Assembly: GCA_027531255.1 (NCBI GenBank)
Contig: JAPZRU010000014.1
Coordinates: 55,603-119,602 of the forward strand
Length of the DNA stretch: 64,000 nucleotides
Source of the DNA: Steroidobacteraceae bacterium
Lineage (GTDB): Bacteria; Pseudomonadota; Gammaproteobacteria; Steroidobacterales; Steroidobacteraceae
Direction: 5' to 3'
The first letter of the stretch is position 1. Each line of letters begins with the position of its first letter. Both the position numbers and the translations under genes were made by a program. Below are positions 8,837 through 17,889 of this stretch, piece after piece. The notes below the pieces were generated by a model. That model ran no database searches and was not told the origin of the DNA. It was given only the letters and a program-made list of their open reading frames with translations.

Positions 8837-10097
8837 GGTCCGGCAGCAGCGGCTCGATCAGCGCCACCAGCCGCGCCAGCGTGCCGCGGTTCGCTTCCTG
8901 CGCCGCGTAGCCTGCGCGGCCGTCGCGCTCGCGGCGCGGCGCGTCGCCGAGGTAGTCCGTCACCAGCATCGCTAGCGACGGCGCGTCGATCACGACGTGC
9001 GCGGCGCCGACCTCGACGAACAGGTCCGCGATGCCTTCCGCGTTGAAGTTGTGCGGGCCGGTCAGCATCGGCTTCCCGAGCGCGGCCGGCTCCAGCAGGT
9101 TGTGGCCGCCGACCGGCACGAGGCTGCCGCCGACGAAGGCGACGTCGGCCGCGCCATAGAACAGCACGAGTTCCCCGAGCGTGTCGACGAGCAGCACCTC
9201 GACCGCGGGCGTCACCGGCGCCCCGCTCGTGCGCGTGACGAACGCGTGGCCGCGGCGCCGCAGCAGCGCGACCACGTAGTCGAGACGCTGGGGCTTGCGC
9301 GGGACCAGCACGAGCAGTGCGTCGGGGTGCCGCTCGCGCACGCGGCGGTGCGCGTCGAGCACGATCTCCTCCTCGCCCTCGTGCGTACTGCCGGCGACCC
9401 AGACCGGCCGCGCGCGGCCGAGCGCTTCGCGCAGGCTCGCGGCGCGGGCGGGCACGTCGGGCGGCAGCACGTAGTCGAACTTGAGGTTGCCGAGCACGTG
9501 CGTGCGCGCGGGGTTCGCGCCGATCGAGCGGAACCGTGCGGCGTCGCCCTCGCTCTGCGCACCGATCACGATGCCGTGCGACAGCGTCTCGCGGAACAGC
9601 CGCGCGAGCCAGCGGTAGCGCGGGATCGAGCGCGGCGACACGCGGGCGCTCGCCAGCACCAGCGGGATGCCGCGCCGGCCGCAGCCGTGGAACAGGTTCG
9701 GCCACAGCTCGGTCTCGACGATCACGGCGAGCCGCGGGCGCGTGCGCGCGAAGAACAGCCCCACCACGCCGGCCAGGTCGAAGGGCACGTAGCGGTGCGC
9801 GACGGTATCGCCGAGCAGCGCCAGCGCCCGTTCCCGGCCGGCCGGCGTGAACGTGGTCACGGTCACGGGCAGGTCCGGCCGCGCCTGCAGCAGCGCGCGG
9901 ACGAGGCTCGCGCTCGACTGCACCTCGCCCACCGACACGGCGTGCACCCAGATGCCTCCGGCGCGCACCGGCGCGCCGAGCCCGAAGCGCTCGCCGACGT
10001 GCCGCCACCAGCCGCGATTCCGCACGCCCTTCCAGAGGATCACGCCGAGCATCACGGGCGCGAGCAGGAAGCCTAGGCAGATGTACAGTAGGCGCAA
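8811..10097 (-). CDS. waaA: 3-deoxy-D-manno-octulosonic acid transferase
   Basis: Transfers Kdo from CMP-Kdo to lipid IVA at the inner face of the inner membrane. The 428-residue protein has the N-terminal membrane anchor (LLYICLGFLLAPVML), the catalytic-glutamate segment VGERFGL, WVHAVSVGEV, VIVETELWPNL, the PRKPQR motif and GGSLVPVGGHNLLEPA. No ATG gives a sensible N-terminus; a TTG at 10097 reads M-RLLYICLGF, matching the family start, and is the likely initiator. It is divergent from the acyltransferase gene with about 40 bp between starts, so their promoters must overlap coding DNA. It converges on tolC. Confidence 0.93.
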   Translation of the reverse strand: MRLLYICLGFLLAPVMLGVILWKGVRNRGWWRHVGERFGLGAPVRAGGIWVHAVSVGEVQSSASLVRALLQARPDLPVTVTTFTPAGRERALALLGDTVAHRYVPFDLAGVVGLFFARTRPRLAVIVETELWPNLFHGCGRRGIPLVLASARVSPRSIPRYRWLARLFRETLSHGIVIGAQSEGDAARFRSIGANPARTHVLGNLKFDYVLPPDVPARAASLREALGRARPVWVAGSTHEGEEEIVLDAHRRVRERHPDALLVLVPRKPQRLDYVVALLRRRGHAFVTRTSGAPVTPAVEVLLVDTLGELVLFYGAADVAFVGGSLVPVGGHNLLEPAALGKPMLTGPHNFNAEGIADLFVEVGAAHVVIDAPSLAMLVTDYLGDAPRRERDGRAGYAAQEANRGTLARLVALIEPLLPDLSAPARRR

Positions 10098-10139
10098 GGA
10101 GGCGTTCCGTCGGCCGTGGCGGGCGCGATGATACCCGCG

Positions 10140-11153
10140 ATGAACCAGACCGACAGTGCGGGCCGGACCGGGTCGGGGTCGGGGCCCGCACCGCGCGCGG
10201 GCTCCGTCGAGGCCGCGCGGCTCGACCTGACCTGCGGCGTGCCGCTGATCCCGCTGCGCCGCTTCCTCGCACCCCGCTGGTGGCCCGTGTGGATCGGCCT
10301 CGGGATCGTGCGCGCGCTCGCGGCACTGCCGTGGGGCCTGCAGGGCGCCCTCGCCCGTGCGCTCGGCGCGGTGGCATGGCACGTGGCCCGCCGCGAGCGC
10401 CGGATCACGACCGCGAACCTCCGGCTCGCGATACCCGCACTCGATGCGGCCGCGCGGGAACGGATCGCGCGCGCGCACTTCCGCTCGCTGGTGTACGCGC
10501 TGTTCGAGACCGGCCTCGTGTGGTTCGACCGGCGCGGCCGGCTCGAGCGGCTCGTGCGCCTCGAGGGCCGCGAGCACCTCGACGCCGCGGTCGCGGCCGG
10601 GCGCGGGGTGCTCCTGCTCGGCGCCCACTTCACGACGAACGAGATCGCCGCCGCGGCGCTCACGCAAGCGGGCCACTTCGTCGAGGCGATGTACAAGCCG
10701 GCCGGAAACCCCCTGATCCACCAGCTCTCGCTGCGCGGCCGCACCGGCCGCGGCGGGCGGATGATCCCGAGCGACCGGTTCGTCGAGACGCTGCGCACGC
10801 TGAAGCGGGGCGGCATCGTGCTGTACGCGCCCGACCAGCGCTTCGACGGCGACGGCGCGATCGTCGTGCCGCTGTTCGGCGTGCCGGCGCTCTCGAACCC
10901 GGGCACCACGTTCGTGGTGCGCGCCACGCGCTGCGCCGTGCTGCCGTACTCGCAGCGCCGGCTGCCCGACGGCTCCGGCTACGTGATGACGATCGGGGCC
11001 CCGCTCGCGGACTTCCCCTCCGGCGATGCGACGAAGGACGTCGCGCGCTATCACGCGCTGATCGAGGCCGCGATGCGGGAGGCTCCCGAGCAGTACCTGT
11101 GGAGCTACAAGCGCTTCAAGGGCGTGCCGGGGCTGCCGGACCCTTACCGGTAG
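10140..11153 (+). CDS. Lipid A biosynthesis lauroyl/myristoyl acyltransferase (LpxL/LpxM family)
   Basis: A 337-residue HtrB/LpxL-family enzyme adding a secondary acyl chain to Kdo2-lipid A. The catalytic HX4(D/E) motif appears as HFTTNE, preceded by RGVLLLGA, and further family blocks are YKPAGNPLIHQL, LYAPDQRFDGDGA, VPLFGVPALSNPGT and the C-terminal QYLWSYKRFKG. The chain it installs cannot be told, so no symbol is given. ATG 10140 (MNQTD) or 10116 are both possible. It lies between waaA (divergent) and kdkA (convergent, overlapping 10 bp), so consecutive lipid A-Kdo steps are encoded together. Confidence 0.92.
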   Translation: MNQTDSAGRTGSGSGPAPRAGSVEAARLDLTCGVPLIPLRRFLAPRWWPVWIGLGIVRALAALPWGLQGALARALGAVAWHVARRERRITTANLRLAIPALDAAARERIARAHFRSLVYALFETGLVWFDRRGRLERLVRLEGREHLDAAVAAGRGVLLLGAHFTTNEIAAAALTQAGHFVEAMYKPAGNPLIHQLSLRGRTGRGGRMIPSDRFVETLRTLKRGGIVLYAPDQRFDGDGAIVVPLFGVPALSNPGTTFVVRATRCAVLPYSQRRLPDGSGYVMTIGAPLADFPSGDATKDVARYHALIEAAMREAPEQYLWSYKRFKGVPGLPDPYR

Positions 11154-11857
11154 CCCTCGAGCAGCGCCGCCCACTGCTCGGCGCGGTAGAGCCCCGGCGA
11201 CTCGCGCGAGAGCTTCAGCAGCGAGCGTTCGAGGCGAGCGAGGTTCGCGGCCTTCCAGGCGCCGTCGCGCCGCAGGGCGCCGCGGTCGAAGTCGACGAGG
11301 TGCACGCGATCGGCGGCGTCGACCAGGACGTTGTGGGCGTTCAGGTCGGCGTGGTGGGCGCCGGCGTCGTGGAAGCGCCGGATGCACGCGCCGACCGCGC
11401 ACCACGTCGAGAGCGGCAGGTCCGGGCCCAGCAGCGCCGACAGCGGGCGCGCGCCGGGAATCGCGAGCGTCAGCAGGTCCGCGCGGTAGGCCAGCCCGGC
11501 GCGGCGGTAGTGCGCCGCGACCGGCCGCGCCGCGGGCAGGTCCAGGTTCTCGAAGTGCGCGAGCAGCCGCAGTTCGGCGAAGCTGCGCACGCGATCCTCG
11601 CCGAGCCAGAGGTAGGAGTCCTGGACCCAGCGCGCGACGAACCCGCCGCGCCGGCAGTGCCGCAGCACCCATTCCGACCCACCGCCGGCGCCCGGCATCG
11701 CGACGAACCACGCGCTGCCGCGCCCGCCGCGGGTCGCGCGCACGCGTCCCGCACGCTCGAGCGCCGCGGCATCGAAGTAGGCCTCGGCCGGATGGTCGAT
11801 GCGCGAGGGGTCGTATAGGATCGCGCCGGTTTCCGTACGGAACAGCCGTAGCGGCAT
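11144..11857 (-). CDS. kdkA: 3-deoxy-D-manno-octulosonic acid kinase
   Basis: Phosphorylates Kdo on the LPS core. The 237-residue kinase-fold protein has GRGSAWFV, the basic VLRHCRRGGFVARW block, the catalytic loop HADLNAHNVLVD and the metal site LVDFDRG. The start ATG at 11857-11855 gives MPLRLFRTETGAILYDP, aligned with the family N-terminus. This ATG and the ATG of the divergent GT9 gene (11856-11858) overlap in the same CATG, leaving no noncoding DNA between them. The frame stays open upstream to 12055 only as a shadow of that gene. Confidence 0.9.
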   Translation of the reverse strand: MPLRLFRTETGAILYDPSRIDHPAEAYFDAAALERAGRVRATRGGRGSAWFVAMPGAGGGSEWVLRHCRRGGFVARWVQDSYLWLGEDRVRSFAELRLLAHFENLDLPAARPVAAHYRRAGLAYRADLLTLAIPGARPLSALLGPDLPLSTWCAVGACIRRFHDAGAHHADLNAHNVLVDAADRVHLVDFDRGALRRDGAWKAANLARLERSLLKLSRESPGLYRAEQWAALLEGYR

Positions 11858-12929
11858 GACGAGCCTGCTGACTTTCAAGAATGCGCCGCCACGCGAGGTC
11901 TGCGTGCTGCGGCTCTCCGCGATCGGCGACACCTGCCACGTGCTGCCGGTGATGCGTACGCTGCAGGCCGCGTGGCCGCAGACGCGGTTCACGTGGGTGA
12001 TAGGCCGCGTCGAGCACAAGCTGATGGGCCTGGCTTCCGACGTCGAGTTTATCACCTACGACAAGCGCGGCGGCTGGGCCGAACTCAAGCGCATCCGCAG
12101 CGTGCTGCTCGCGCGGCGCTTCGACCTGCTGCTGCACATGCAGCTCGCGTTCCGCGCCAGCGTGCTGTCGACGTTCGTGCGCGCCCCCGTGAAGCTCGGT
12201 TTCGACCGCGAGCGGGCGCGCGAACTGCAGTGGCTCTTCACCTCGCACCGCACCCACCCGTACGAACGCCAGCACGTGCTGGACGGCCTCTACGGCTTCG
12301 CCGAGGCGCTCGGCGTGCACGATCGCGTGCTGCGCTGGGACCTGCCGCTGCCGCCGGACGCGCTCGCCTATGCCCACGAACTGGTGCCGGACTCGCGGCC
12401 GACGCTCGTGATCAGCCCGTGCTCGAGCCACCGCCTGCGGAACTGGCGACCGGAGTACTACGCGGAGGTCGCCGACCACGCCGTGCGCGCGCACGGCATG
12501 CGCGTGATCCTCGCGGGCGGCCGCAGCGCGATCGAGCGGCAGACGGCCGACGCGATCGTCGCCGCGGCGCGCACGCCGGTCGTGGACCAGGTCGGCAAGG
12601 ACACCCTGCCGCAACTGCTCGCGCTGCTGGCGCGTGCGAACGTGGTGCTGACGCCCGACTCCGGACCCGCGCACATGGCGACCGCGGTCGGCACGCCCGT
12701 GATCGGCCTCTACGCCGCCACGAATCCCGCCCGGAGCGGCCCGTACCTGAGCCGGCAGACCTGCGTCGACCGGTACGCGGAGGCGGCGAAGCGCTTCCTC
12801 GGCCGCACGCCGGAACAGATTCCCTGGACGACGAAGATCGAGAAGCCGGGCGTGATGGACCTGATCCAGCCCGCCGACGTGAAGGCGAAGCTCGACGCGG
12901 TGATGCGCCAGCCCCTGCGCCGCCGCTGA
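11856..12929 (+). CDS. Glycosyltransferase family 9 (LPS heptosyltransferase type)
   Basis: A 357-residue GT9 protein of the WaaC/WaaF/WaaQ group that extends the inner LPS core using ADP-heptose. It has the N-terminal VCVLRLSAIGDTCHVLPVM signature, the central HVLDGLYGFAEALG, ISPCSSHRLRNW and the family motif DSGPAHMATAVGTPVIGLY near residue 265. Which heptose it transfers is not clear. The start MTSLLTFKN is chosen because it places the signature near residue 18; its ATG overlaps the divergent kdkA start. An upstream ATG at 11799 would overlap kdkA by 59 bp. Confidence 0.9.
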   Translation: MTSLLTFKNAPPREVCVLRLSAIGDTCHVLPVMRTLQAAWPQTRFTWVIGRVEHKLMGLASDVEFITYDKRGGWAELKRIRSVLLARRFDLLLHMQLAFRASVLSTFVRAPVKLGFDRERARELQWLFTSHRTHPYERQHVLDGLYGFAEALGVHDRVLRWDLPLPPDALAYAHELVPDSRPTLVISPCSSHRLRNWRPEYYAEVADHAVRAHGMRVILAGGRSAIERQTADAIVAAARTPVVDQVGKDTLPQLLALLARANVVLTPDSGPAHMATAVGTPVIGLYAATNPARSGPYLSRQTCVDRYAEAAKRFLGRTPEQIPWTTKIEKPGVMDLIQPADVKAKLDAVMRQPLRRR

Positions 12930-12963
12930 AGCCGCGAGCCCGGCCTTCGGCTAGAATCGCGGC

Positions 12964-13356
12964 ATGAACGTGCTGCTCGCCCCGGTCTCCCCCGGCGAAC
13001 TCCTCGACAAGATCACGATCCTGCGGATCAAGGCCGCGCGGATCGCCGATCCCGCGAAGCTCGCGAACGTCCGTACCGAACTCGAGATCCTCGAGCGCGC
13101 GTGGCGGGAATCGCCGTTCGCGCGCGGCGACGTCGCGGCGGACGAGGCTGCCCTGCAGGCCGTGAACGAGCGGCTCTGGGACATCGAGGACCGTATCCGC
13201 GACAAGGAGCGCGCGAAGGCCTTCGACGCGGAGTTCGTCCAGCTGGCGCGGGCCGTCTACGTCGAAAACGACGAGCGCGCGGCCGTGAAGAAGCGCGTCA
13301 ACGTCGCGCTGGGCTCGACGATCGTCGAGGAGAAGAGCTACGCGGCGTACCGGTAG
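12964..13356 (+). CDS. DUF6165 family protein
   Basis: A 130-residue soluble, charged, helical protein beginning MNVLLAPVSPGELLDKITIL and ending KSYAAYR; recognised as DUF6165, which is often encoded near LPS glycosyltransferases. Its function is unknown. A TAGAAT (12952-12957) just before the start could be a -10 element, but no clear -35 is seen. No signal peptide or membrane segment is present. Confidence 0.85.
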   Translation: MNVLLAPVSPGELLDKITILRIKAARIADPAKLANVRTELEILERAWRESPFARGDVAADEAALQAVNERLWDIEDRIRDKERAKAFDAEFVQLARAVYVENDERAAVKKRVNVALGSTIVEEKSYAAYR

Positions 13357-13415
13357 GAGAGGGGCGCCCCCCCTTCTTCGCGGCGCCGGAAGCAGGGGGG
13401 TCGGACCCCGCCATC

Positions 13416-13655
13416 CTAGCGCTGCGCGACCGTCTCCCCGCCCTTCGCGCCACCCGCGAGTTCGTACTCGGCACCGCAGTAGGGACACTTCGCGAAGCCG
13501 GTCTTCTCGACCGGCAGGTAGACACGCGGGTGCGAGTTCCACAGGTACATCCCGGGCATCGGGCAGGCGAGCGGCAGGTCGGCCGCCGTGACGGTGTAGC
13601 GATTCTCGGCGTTCGGCTGGATCAGCGTCGGGTCGTCTACCTGCGGCGCGGGCAT
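13416..13655 (-). CDS. Zinc-finger (zf-CHCC) domain protein
   Basis: A 79-residue protein with the CHCC pattern Cys (LACPMPG), His (WNSHPRV), then CPYCG, which binds one zinc in the NDUFS6-like zf-CHCC family. In proteobacteria these small proteins commonly accompany LPS and branched-chain amino acid genes. The ATG at 13655 gives MPAPQVDDPT. It precedes glnE in the opposite sense of position: both are on the minus strand, with glnE ending 32 bp upstream of this start, so they may be co-transcribed. Confidence 0.9.
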   Translation of the reverse strand: MPAPQVDDPTLIQPNAENRYTVTAADLPLACPMPGMYLWNSHPRVYLPVEKTGFAKCPYCGAEYELAGGAKGGETVAQR

Positions 13656-13687
13656 GTCGGGATCCGTGGAGCGTGGGCTGCCGCGAA

Positions 13688-16684
13688 TTATAGCGGAGGG
13701 CCGGCGGGCGGCCGCGGCGCGATCGACGCCTCCGCCTCGGCCTCGACGACCCCGGACTCCATCGCCTCGCGCCAGATCTCGAGGACGCGCGCCCGCGCGG
13801 CCTCGTGCGGGGCGGCGTCCACCACCGCGCCGCCGCGCTCCAGCGAGCGCCGGTGCGTCAGCCGCCGGTACTCGCGGTAGATGCGCACGAGGTCGTCCAC
13901 CACCCGGTGATCGACGAGCGCGGCGGAGCCGACCGATTCGAGCTGGCGGATCGTGTCGGGGAAAGTCACGAGCGGCGGATGCGCGTCCGCCCAGTTGAGC
14001 ACCCAGTACTGCGCCAGGAACTCGATGTCGGCGACGCCGCCCGGGTCCTGCTTCAGGTCGAACTGCCCCGCACCGGCCTTCGACAGCTCCTTGCGCATCC
14101 GGTTGCGCATCGTGCGGACGGCGCCGCGCAGCGTCTCGCGCTGCACGTGCCGACAGAGGATCTCGACGCGAAGTGCCTCGAACGCCGTCCGGATCGCGGG
14201 CGAACCTGCGATCGCACGCGAGTGCAGCAGCGCCTGGTGCTCCCACGGCCACGCCTCGCGCTTCTGGTACTCGCCGAACGCGTCGACGTTCGTCATCAGC
14301 AGGCCGCCCTTGCCGCTCGGGCGCAGTCGCATGTCCACCTCGTAGAGGCGGCCCGCCGCGGTCGTCACCGTCAGGTAGTGCACGATCTTCTGGCCGAGCC
14401 GCAGGAAGAAGACCGCGTTGTCCACGACCTTCGGGCCGGCGGTCTGCTGGATCTCGCCGGCGGAGTCGTGCAGGAACACGAGGTCGAGGTCCGACGCGTA
14501 GCCGAGCTCGTAGCCCCCGAGCTTGCCGTAGCCGACGGCGCCGACGCCGCACTCGCGCAGCGCGCCCTCGGCGCCGCAGGTCGGCACGCCGTGCTGCGCG
14601 GTGACCTCGGCCCACGCGCGCTCCATCACGCGCTCCACGATCAGCTCGGCGACGTCGGTCAGCCGATCGCTGACCTGCATCAACGGCAGGCGGCCGGTGA
14701 GATCGAACAGCGCGATGCGGAACACCGCCGCGCGCTGGAACTGCCGCAGCGACTCGACGTAGCGCTCCGCGTCGTCGTGCTCGCCGTGCGAGCGGCCGGC
14801 GAGCACGCGGACCTCCAGCTCGCGCTCGAACTGCGCGCGGGACGGCGGCTCGTCGAACAGCCGCCGGTCGACCAGCTCGTCGAGCAGCAGCGGGAACGCG
14901 CTGACCTGCGCGGGCAGGAAGCTGCCGAGCGCGCAGATCTCGACCAGCCGCGCGAGCGCGAGCGGGCTCTCGTTCAGCAGCGCCAGGTACGAGGTGCGCG
15001 AGCCGATCGCTTCGACGACGCCGAGCGCGCGCTTCGCGATGCCCGCGGCGTCGCCCGTCGCGCCGTCCGCAGCCTCGCGCAGAACCGCGACGGCCGCCCT
15101 CGCGGGCTCCGCAGCCTGCGCGGCACAGGCGCGCAGCAGCCGCGGCAGCAGCATACGCAGCCGCTTGCGCCCGAACTCGTCCAGGCGACGCAGGTAACTG
15201 CCGCCGTGGAGCTCGGCGACGGCAGCCGCGACCTGCGCGGCCGCCTCGGCGCCGAATCCGAGCGCGGCGAGCGCCGGCTGCAGCCGCGCGGCCGCGGGCT
15301 CGCGCTCGAGGATCGCCTCGAGTTCCGCATCGCCCGCGTGCGGACGCGCTTCCGGCGCGAGCACCAGCGCGTGGAAATGGCGGGCGACGATCGCGCGGTG
15401 CGCGTCGAGCGCTGCGATCACCGACGGCCAGTCCGGTGCGCGCAGGGCCGTGGCGAGCCGGTCGCGGCGCTCGGGATCCGCGGGCAGCGCGTGCGTCTGC
15501 TCGTCCGCGTACATCTGCAGCCGGTTCTCGAGACGGCGCAGGTGTTCGTAGGCCTCCCCGAGCTCGCGCACCGCTTCGGCCGAGAGACGCTTCTCGCCGG
15601 CGAGCTGGGGCAGCACGGCGAGCAGCGACGGCGTCTGCAGGCGCGGGTCGCTGCCGCCGCGCAGCAGCTGGTACGCCTGCACGACGAACTCGACCTCGCG
15701 GATGCCGCCCGGCCCGAGCTTCACGTGGTCCTCGAGGTCGCGGCGCTCGACCTCGCGCGCGATCAGCGCCTTCATCTCGCGCAGCGACTCGAACACGCCG
15801 AAGTCTAGGTAGCGGCGGAACACGAACGGGCGGATCGCGTCGCGGAACAGCTGCACGTACGAGTCCGCGCCCGTGATCGCGCGGGCCTTCACCCACGCGT
15901 AGCGCTCCCAGTCGCGGCCCTGCGCCTGCAGGTAGTCCTCGAGCGCCGCATAGCTCGCGACCAGCGGCCCCGAGTCGCCGAACGGCCGCAGGCGCATGTC
16001 GACGCGGTAGACGAAGCCCTCCGCCGTCGTCGCGTCGAGCAGGCGGATCAGCGTCTGCCCGAGCCGCGTGTAGTACTCGAAGTTGTCGACGGGACGCGGG
16101 CCGTTCGTCTCGCCGCCCTCGGGATAGAGGAACACGAGATCGACGTCGGAGGAGAAGTTGAGCTCGCCGCCGCCGAGCTTGCCCATGCCGACGACGACGA
16201 ACGGTTGCGGGCGGCCGTCGGCGTCGCAGGGCTCGCCGTAGCGGGCGCGCAGGCTCGCGCGGGCCCACTCGGTCGCCGTGCGTATCGCACCGTCGGCGAG
16301 CGCGGTCAGCGCCGTCAGCGTGGCCGCGGTGTCGGCGCGGCCGGTGTAGTCGCGCCAGGCGATCCGCGCGAGCTCGCGGCGCCGCACACGGCGCAGCTCG
16401 GCCATGAAGTCCGCCTCGAGGGTGAGCGCGGCAGCGGCCGCGAAGGGCTCCGCGGGACTCGTCGCCGGCGCGGCGCGCAGCGACTCGTCGCGCAGCAGCG
16501 CGTCGGCGACGAAATCGCTGCAGGCCAGCACGTAGTCGAGCTCCGCGGCCTCGACTGCGACCGTCGCGCCCGCCTCCGCGAGGCGCCCGCGCCAGCGCGC
16601 CGCGCGTTCGCGCGCGGCGGGCAGCAGGACGACGAAGTCGGTAGCGTGGGGGCTCGCGGTGTCCGGATGGCTCGACGTACTCAC
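13688..16684 (-). CDS. glnE: Bifunctional glutamine synthetase adenylyltransferase/adenylyl-removing enzyme
   Basis: Adenylylates and deadenylylates glutamine synthetase in response to PII proteins. The 998-residue protein has the two duplicated nucleotidyltransferase halves: GMGKLGGGELNFSSDVDLVF (N-terminal, removing) and GYGKLGGYELGYASDLDLVF (C-terminal, transferring), each followed by VDMRLRP. The PGGIREVEF and PGGVADIEFLAQY helical blocks are also intact. A GTG at 16684 (M-STSSHPDTASP) is the only reasonable start and gives normal length. It follows the MurG-like gene by 40 bp on the same strand and may share its transcript. Confidence 0.96.
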   Translation of the reverse strand: MSTSSHPDTASPHATDFVVLLPAARERAARWRGRLAEAGATVAVEAAELDYVLACSDFVADALLRDESLRAAPATSPAEPFAAAAALTLEADFMAELRRVRRRELARIAWRDYTGRADTAATLTALTALADGAIRTATEWARASLRARYGEPCDADGRPQPFVVVGMGKLGGGELNFSSDVDLVFLYPEGGETNGPRPVDNFEYYTRLGQTLIRLLDATTAEGFVYRVDMRLRPFGDSGPLVASYAALEDYLQAQGRDWERYAWVKARAITGADSYVQLFRDAIRPFVFRRYLDFGVFESLREMKALIAREVERRDLEDHVKLGPGGIREVEFVVQAYQLLRGGSDPRLQTPSLLAVLPQLAGEKRLSAEAVRELGEAYEHLRRLENRLQMYADEQTHALPADPERRDRLATALRAPDWPSVIAALDAHRAIVARHFHALVLAPEARPHAGDAELEAILEREPAAARLQPALAALGFGAEAAAQVAAAVAELHGGSYLRRLDEFGRKRLRMLLPRLLRACAAQAAEPARAAVAVLREAADGATGDAAGIAKRALGVVEAIGSRTSYLALLNESPLALARLVEICALGSFLPAQVSAFPLLLDELVDRRLFDEPPSRAQFERELEVRVLAGRSHGEHDDAERYVESLRQFQRAAVFRIALFDLTGRLPLMQVSDRLTDVAELIVERVMERAWAEVTAQHGVPTCGAEGALRECGVGAVGYGKLGGYELGYASDLDLVFLHDSAGEIQQTAGPKVVDNAVFFLRLGQKIVHYLTVTTAAGRLYEVDMRLRPSGKGGLLMTNVDAFGEYQKREAWPWEHQALLHSRAIAGSPAIRTAFEALRVEILCRHVQRETLRGAVRTMRNRMRKELSKAGAGQFDLKQDPGGVADIEFLAQYWVLNWADAHPPLVTFPDTIRQLESVGSAALVDHRVVDDLVRIYREYRRLTHRRSLERGGAVVDAAPHEAARARVLEIWREAMESGVVEAEAEASIAPRPPAGPPL

Positions 16685-16724
16685 GGTGTTCGGTGCGCTG
16701 GCGCGAATCTGTATGCCGGGATGC

Positions 16725-17849
16725 TCACGGACCGCGAGTATCCGCGACCGGGGTCGAAAGCAGTGCGGCGAACGCGTCGAGCGCGGGCTGCACGCCGTTC
16801 GCGAGCCCGAGTGCGCGCGCACGCCCGGCCTCGTGGACCAGGGCCTCGGGCGCGTCGAGCAACCCGACCGCGGCCGCGACCAGTGCGGCCGCGTCGAGCG
16901 CGGCCGGCACCACGCCGCCGCGCGCCGCGCACTTCGCCAGGCGCTCCGGCTGGTCGGCGGCGATCGGCGCCGCGACGGCGGGCCGGCCGAAGGCGAGCGC
17001 CTGCAGCAGCGTGTCGCCCCCGTTGGTGACGACGAGGCGCGCGTTCGCGAGCAGCGTCGCGATCTCGGCGGGCGGTACGCGTCCGGCCCAGCGCACGGGC
17101 CGCGCGTCGGGCTCGACGTCGGCGCCGCCGGGGCCCGCAGCGCCCGTCGGGACCGGCCCGGGGCTGCCGACCACGACGACCGCGTGCCCACGCGCCGCGA
17201 GCCGCAGCGCCGTCGTCTCGTACGCGCGGAGCGCGCCCTCCGCACCGGGATGCCCCGTGCCGCCGCCCGGCACTACGAGCACGTATCCCTCCCGCGTCAC
17301 GCCTTGCGCCGCCAGCGTCGCGTCGGCCGCCGCGCGGTCCGGTTCCGGCAGCAGCACGTCGAGGTAGCGGATGCGCGGCCGTCCTCCGCCCGCGAGCAGG
17401 AGCTTCAGCCGCTCGTACGCGGTCAGCGAACCGCCGACGAACTCCGGGTATGGAATCCAGTGTTCGTCGAGGTGGCGCATCCAGCGCAGGCGGAAGGCCT
17501 TGAGCCGTGGCTTCCAGCGGGAACTGACGAACACGACGCGCGCCCCGGCCGCCCGCGCGGCCGCGAGCTGGCCGGCGCGGCCCGCGTTGTCGAACACCGC
17601 GACGTGCGGCGCGAAGCGTGCGATCGCCGCGCGCCCCGCGTGATCGTGAAGCGTCGGCGAGCCGGGAAAGAGCGTGTACGGGTACGGCGTCGTGCGCGCG
17701 TACGGCGCCTTCTCGCTCAGCAGGAAATGGATCTCGGCCGCGGGCCAGCGCGTGCGCACGGCACCCGCCAGCGTCAGGCAGCGCGCGTACTCGCCCATGC
17801 CCGTCGGCCCGGACACCGGCACGAACAGGAAGCGCGGCGCGTCGGCCAA
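16725..17849 (-). CDS. MurG/GT28-like glycosyltransferase
   Basis: A 374-residue GT-B fold protein. The N-terminus RFLFVPVSGPTGMGEYARCL is a donor/acceptor loop of the type in PseG/MurG-like enzymes, and the C-terminal VTNGGDTLLQALAFGRPAVAAPIAADQ is the nucleotide-sugar binding segment of this superfamily. VVPGGGTGHPGA is the interdomain glycine loop. The sugar and acceptor are not known; the setting among LPS genes suggests surface polysaccharide. It sits between glnE and a methyltransferase, all on the minus strand. Confidence 0.82.
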   Translation of the reverse strand: MADAPRFLFVPVSGPTGMGEYARCLTLAGAVRTRWPAAEIHFLLSEKAPYARTTPYPYTLFPGSPTLHDHAGRAAIARFAPHVAVFDNAGRAGQLAAARAAGARVVFVSSRWKPRLKAFRLRWMRHLDEHWIPYPEFVGGSLTAYERLKLLLAGGGRPRIRYLDVLLPEPDRAAADATLAAQGVTREGYVLVVPGGGTGHPGAEGALRAYETTALRLAARGHAVVVVGSPGPVPTGAAGPGGADVEPDARPVRWAGRVPPAEIATLLANARLVVTNGGDTLLQALAFGRPAVAAPIAADQPERLAKCAARGGVVPAALDAAALVAAAVGLLDAPEALVHEAGRARALGLANGVQPALDAFAALLSTPVADTRGP

Positions 17850-17889
17850 GGCGCGGGCTCCGGGGTGTGGCGTCGGCGGGGCGCGCGAC

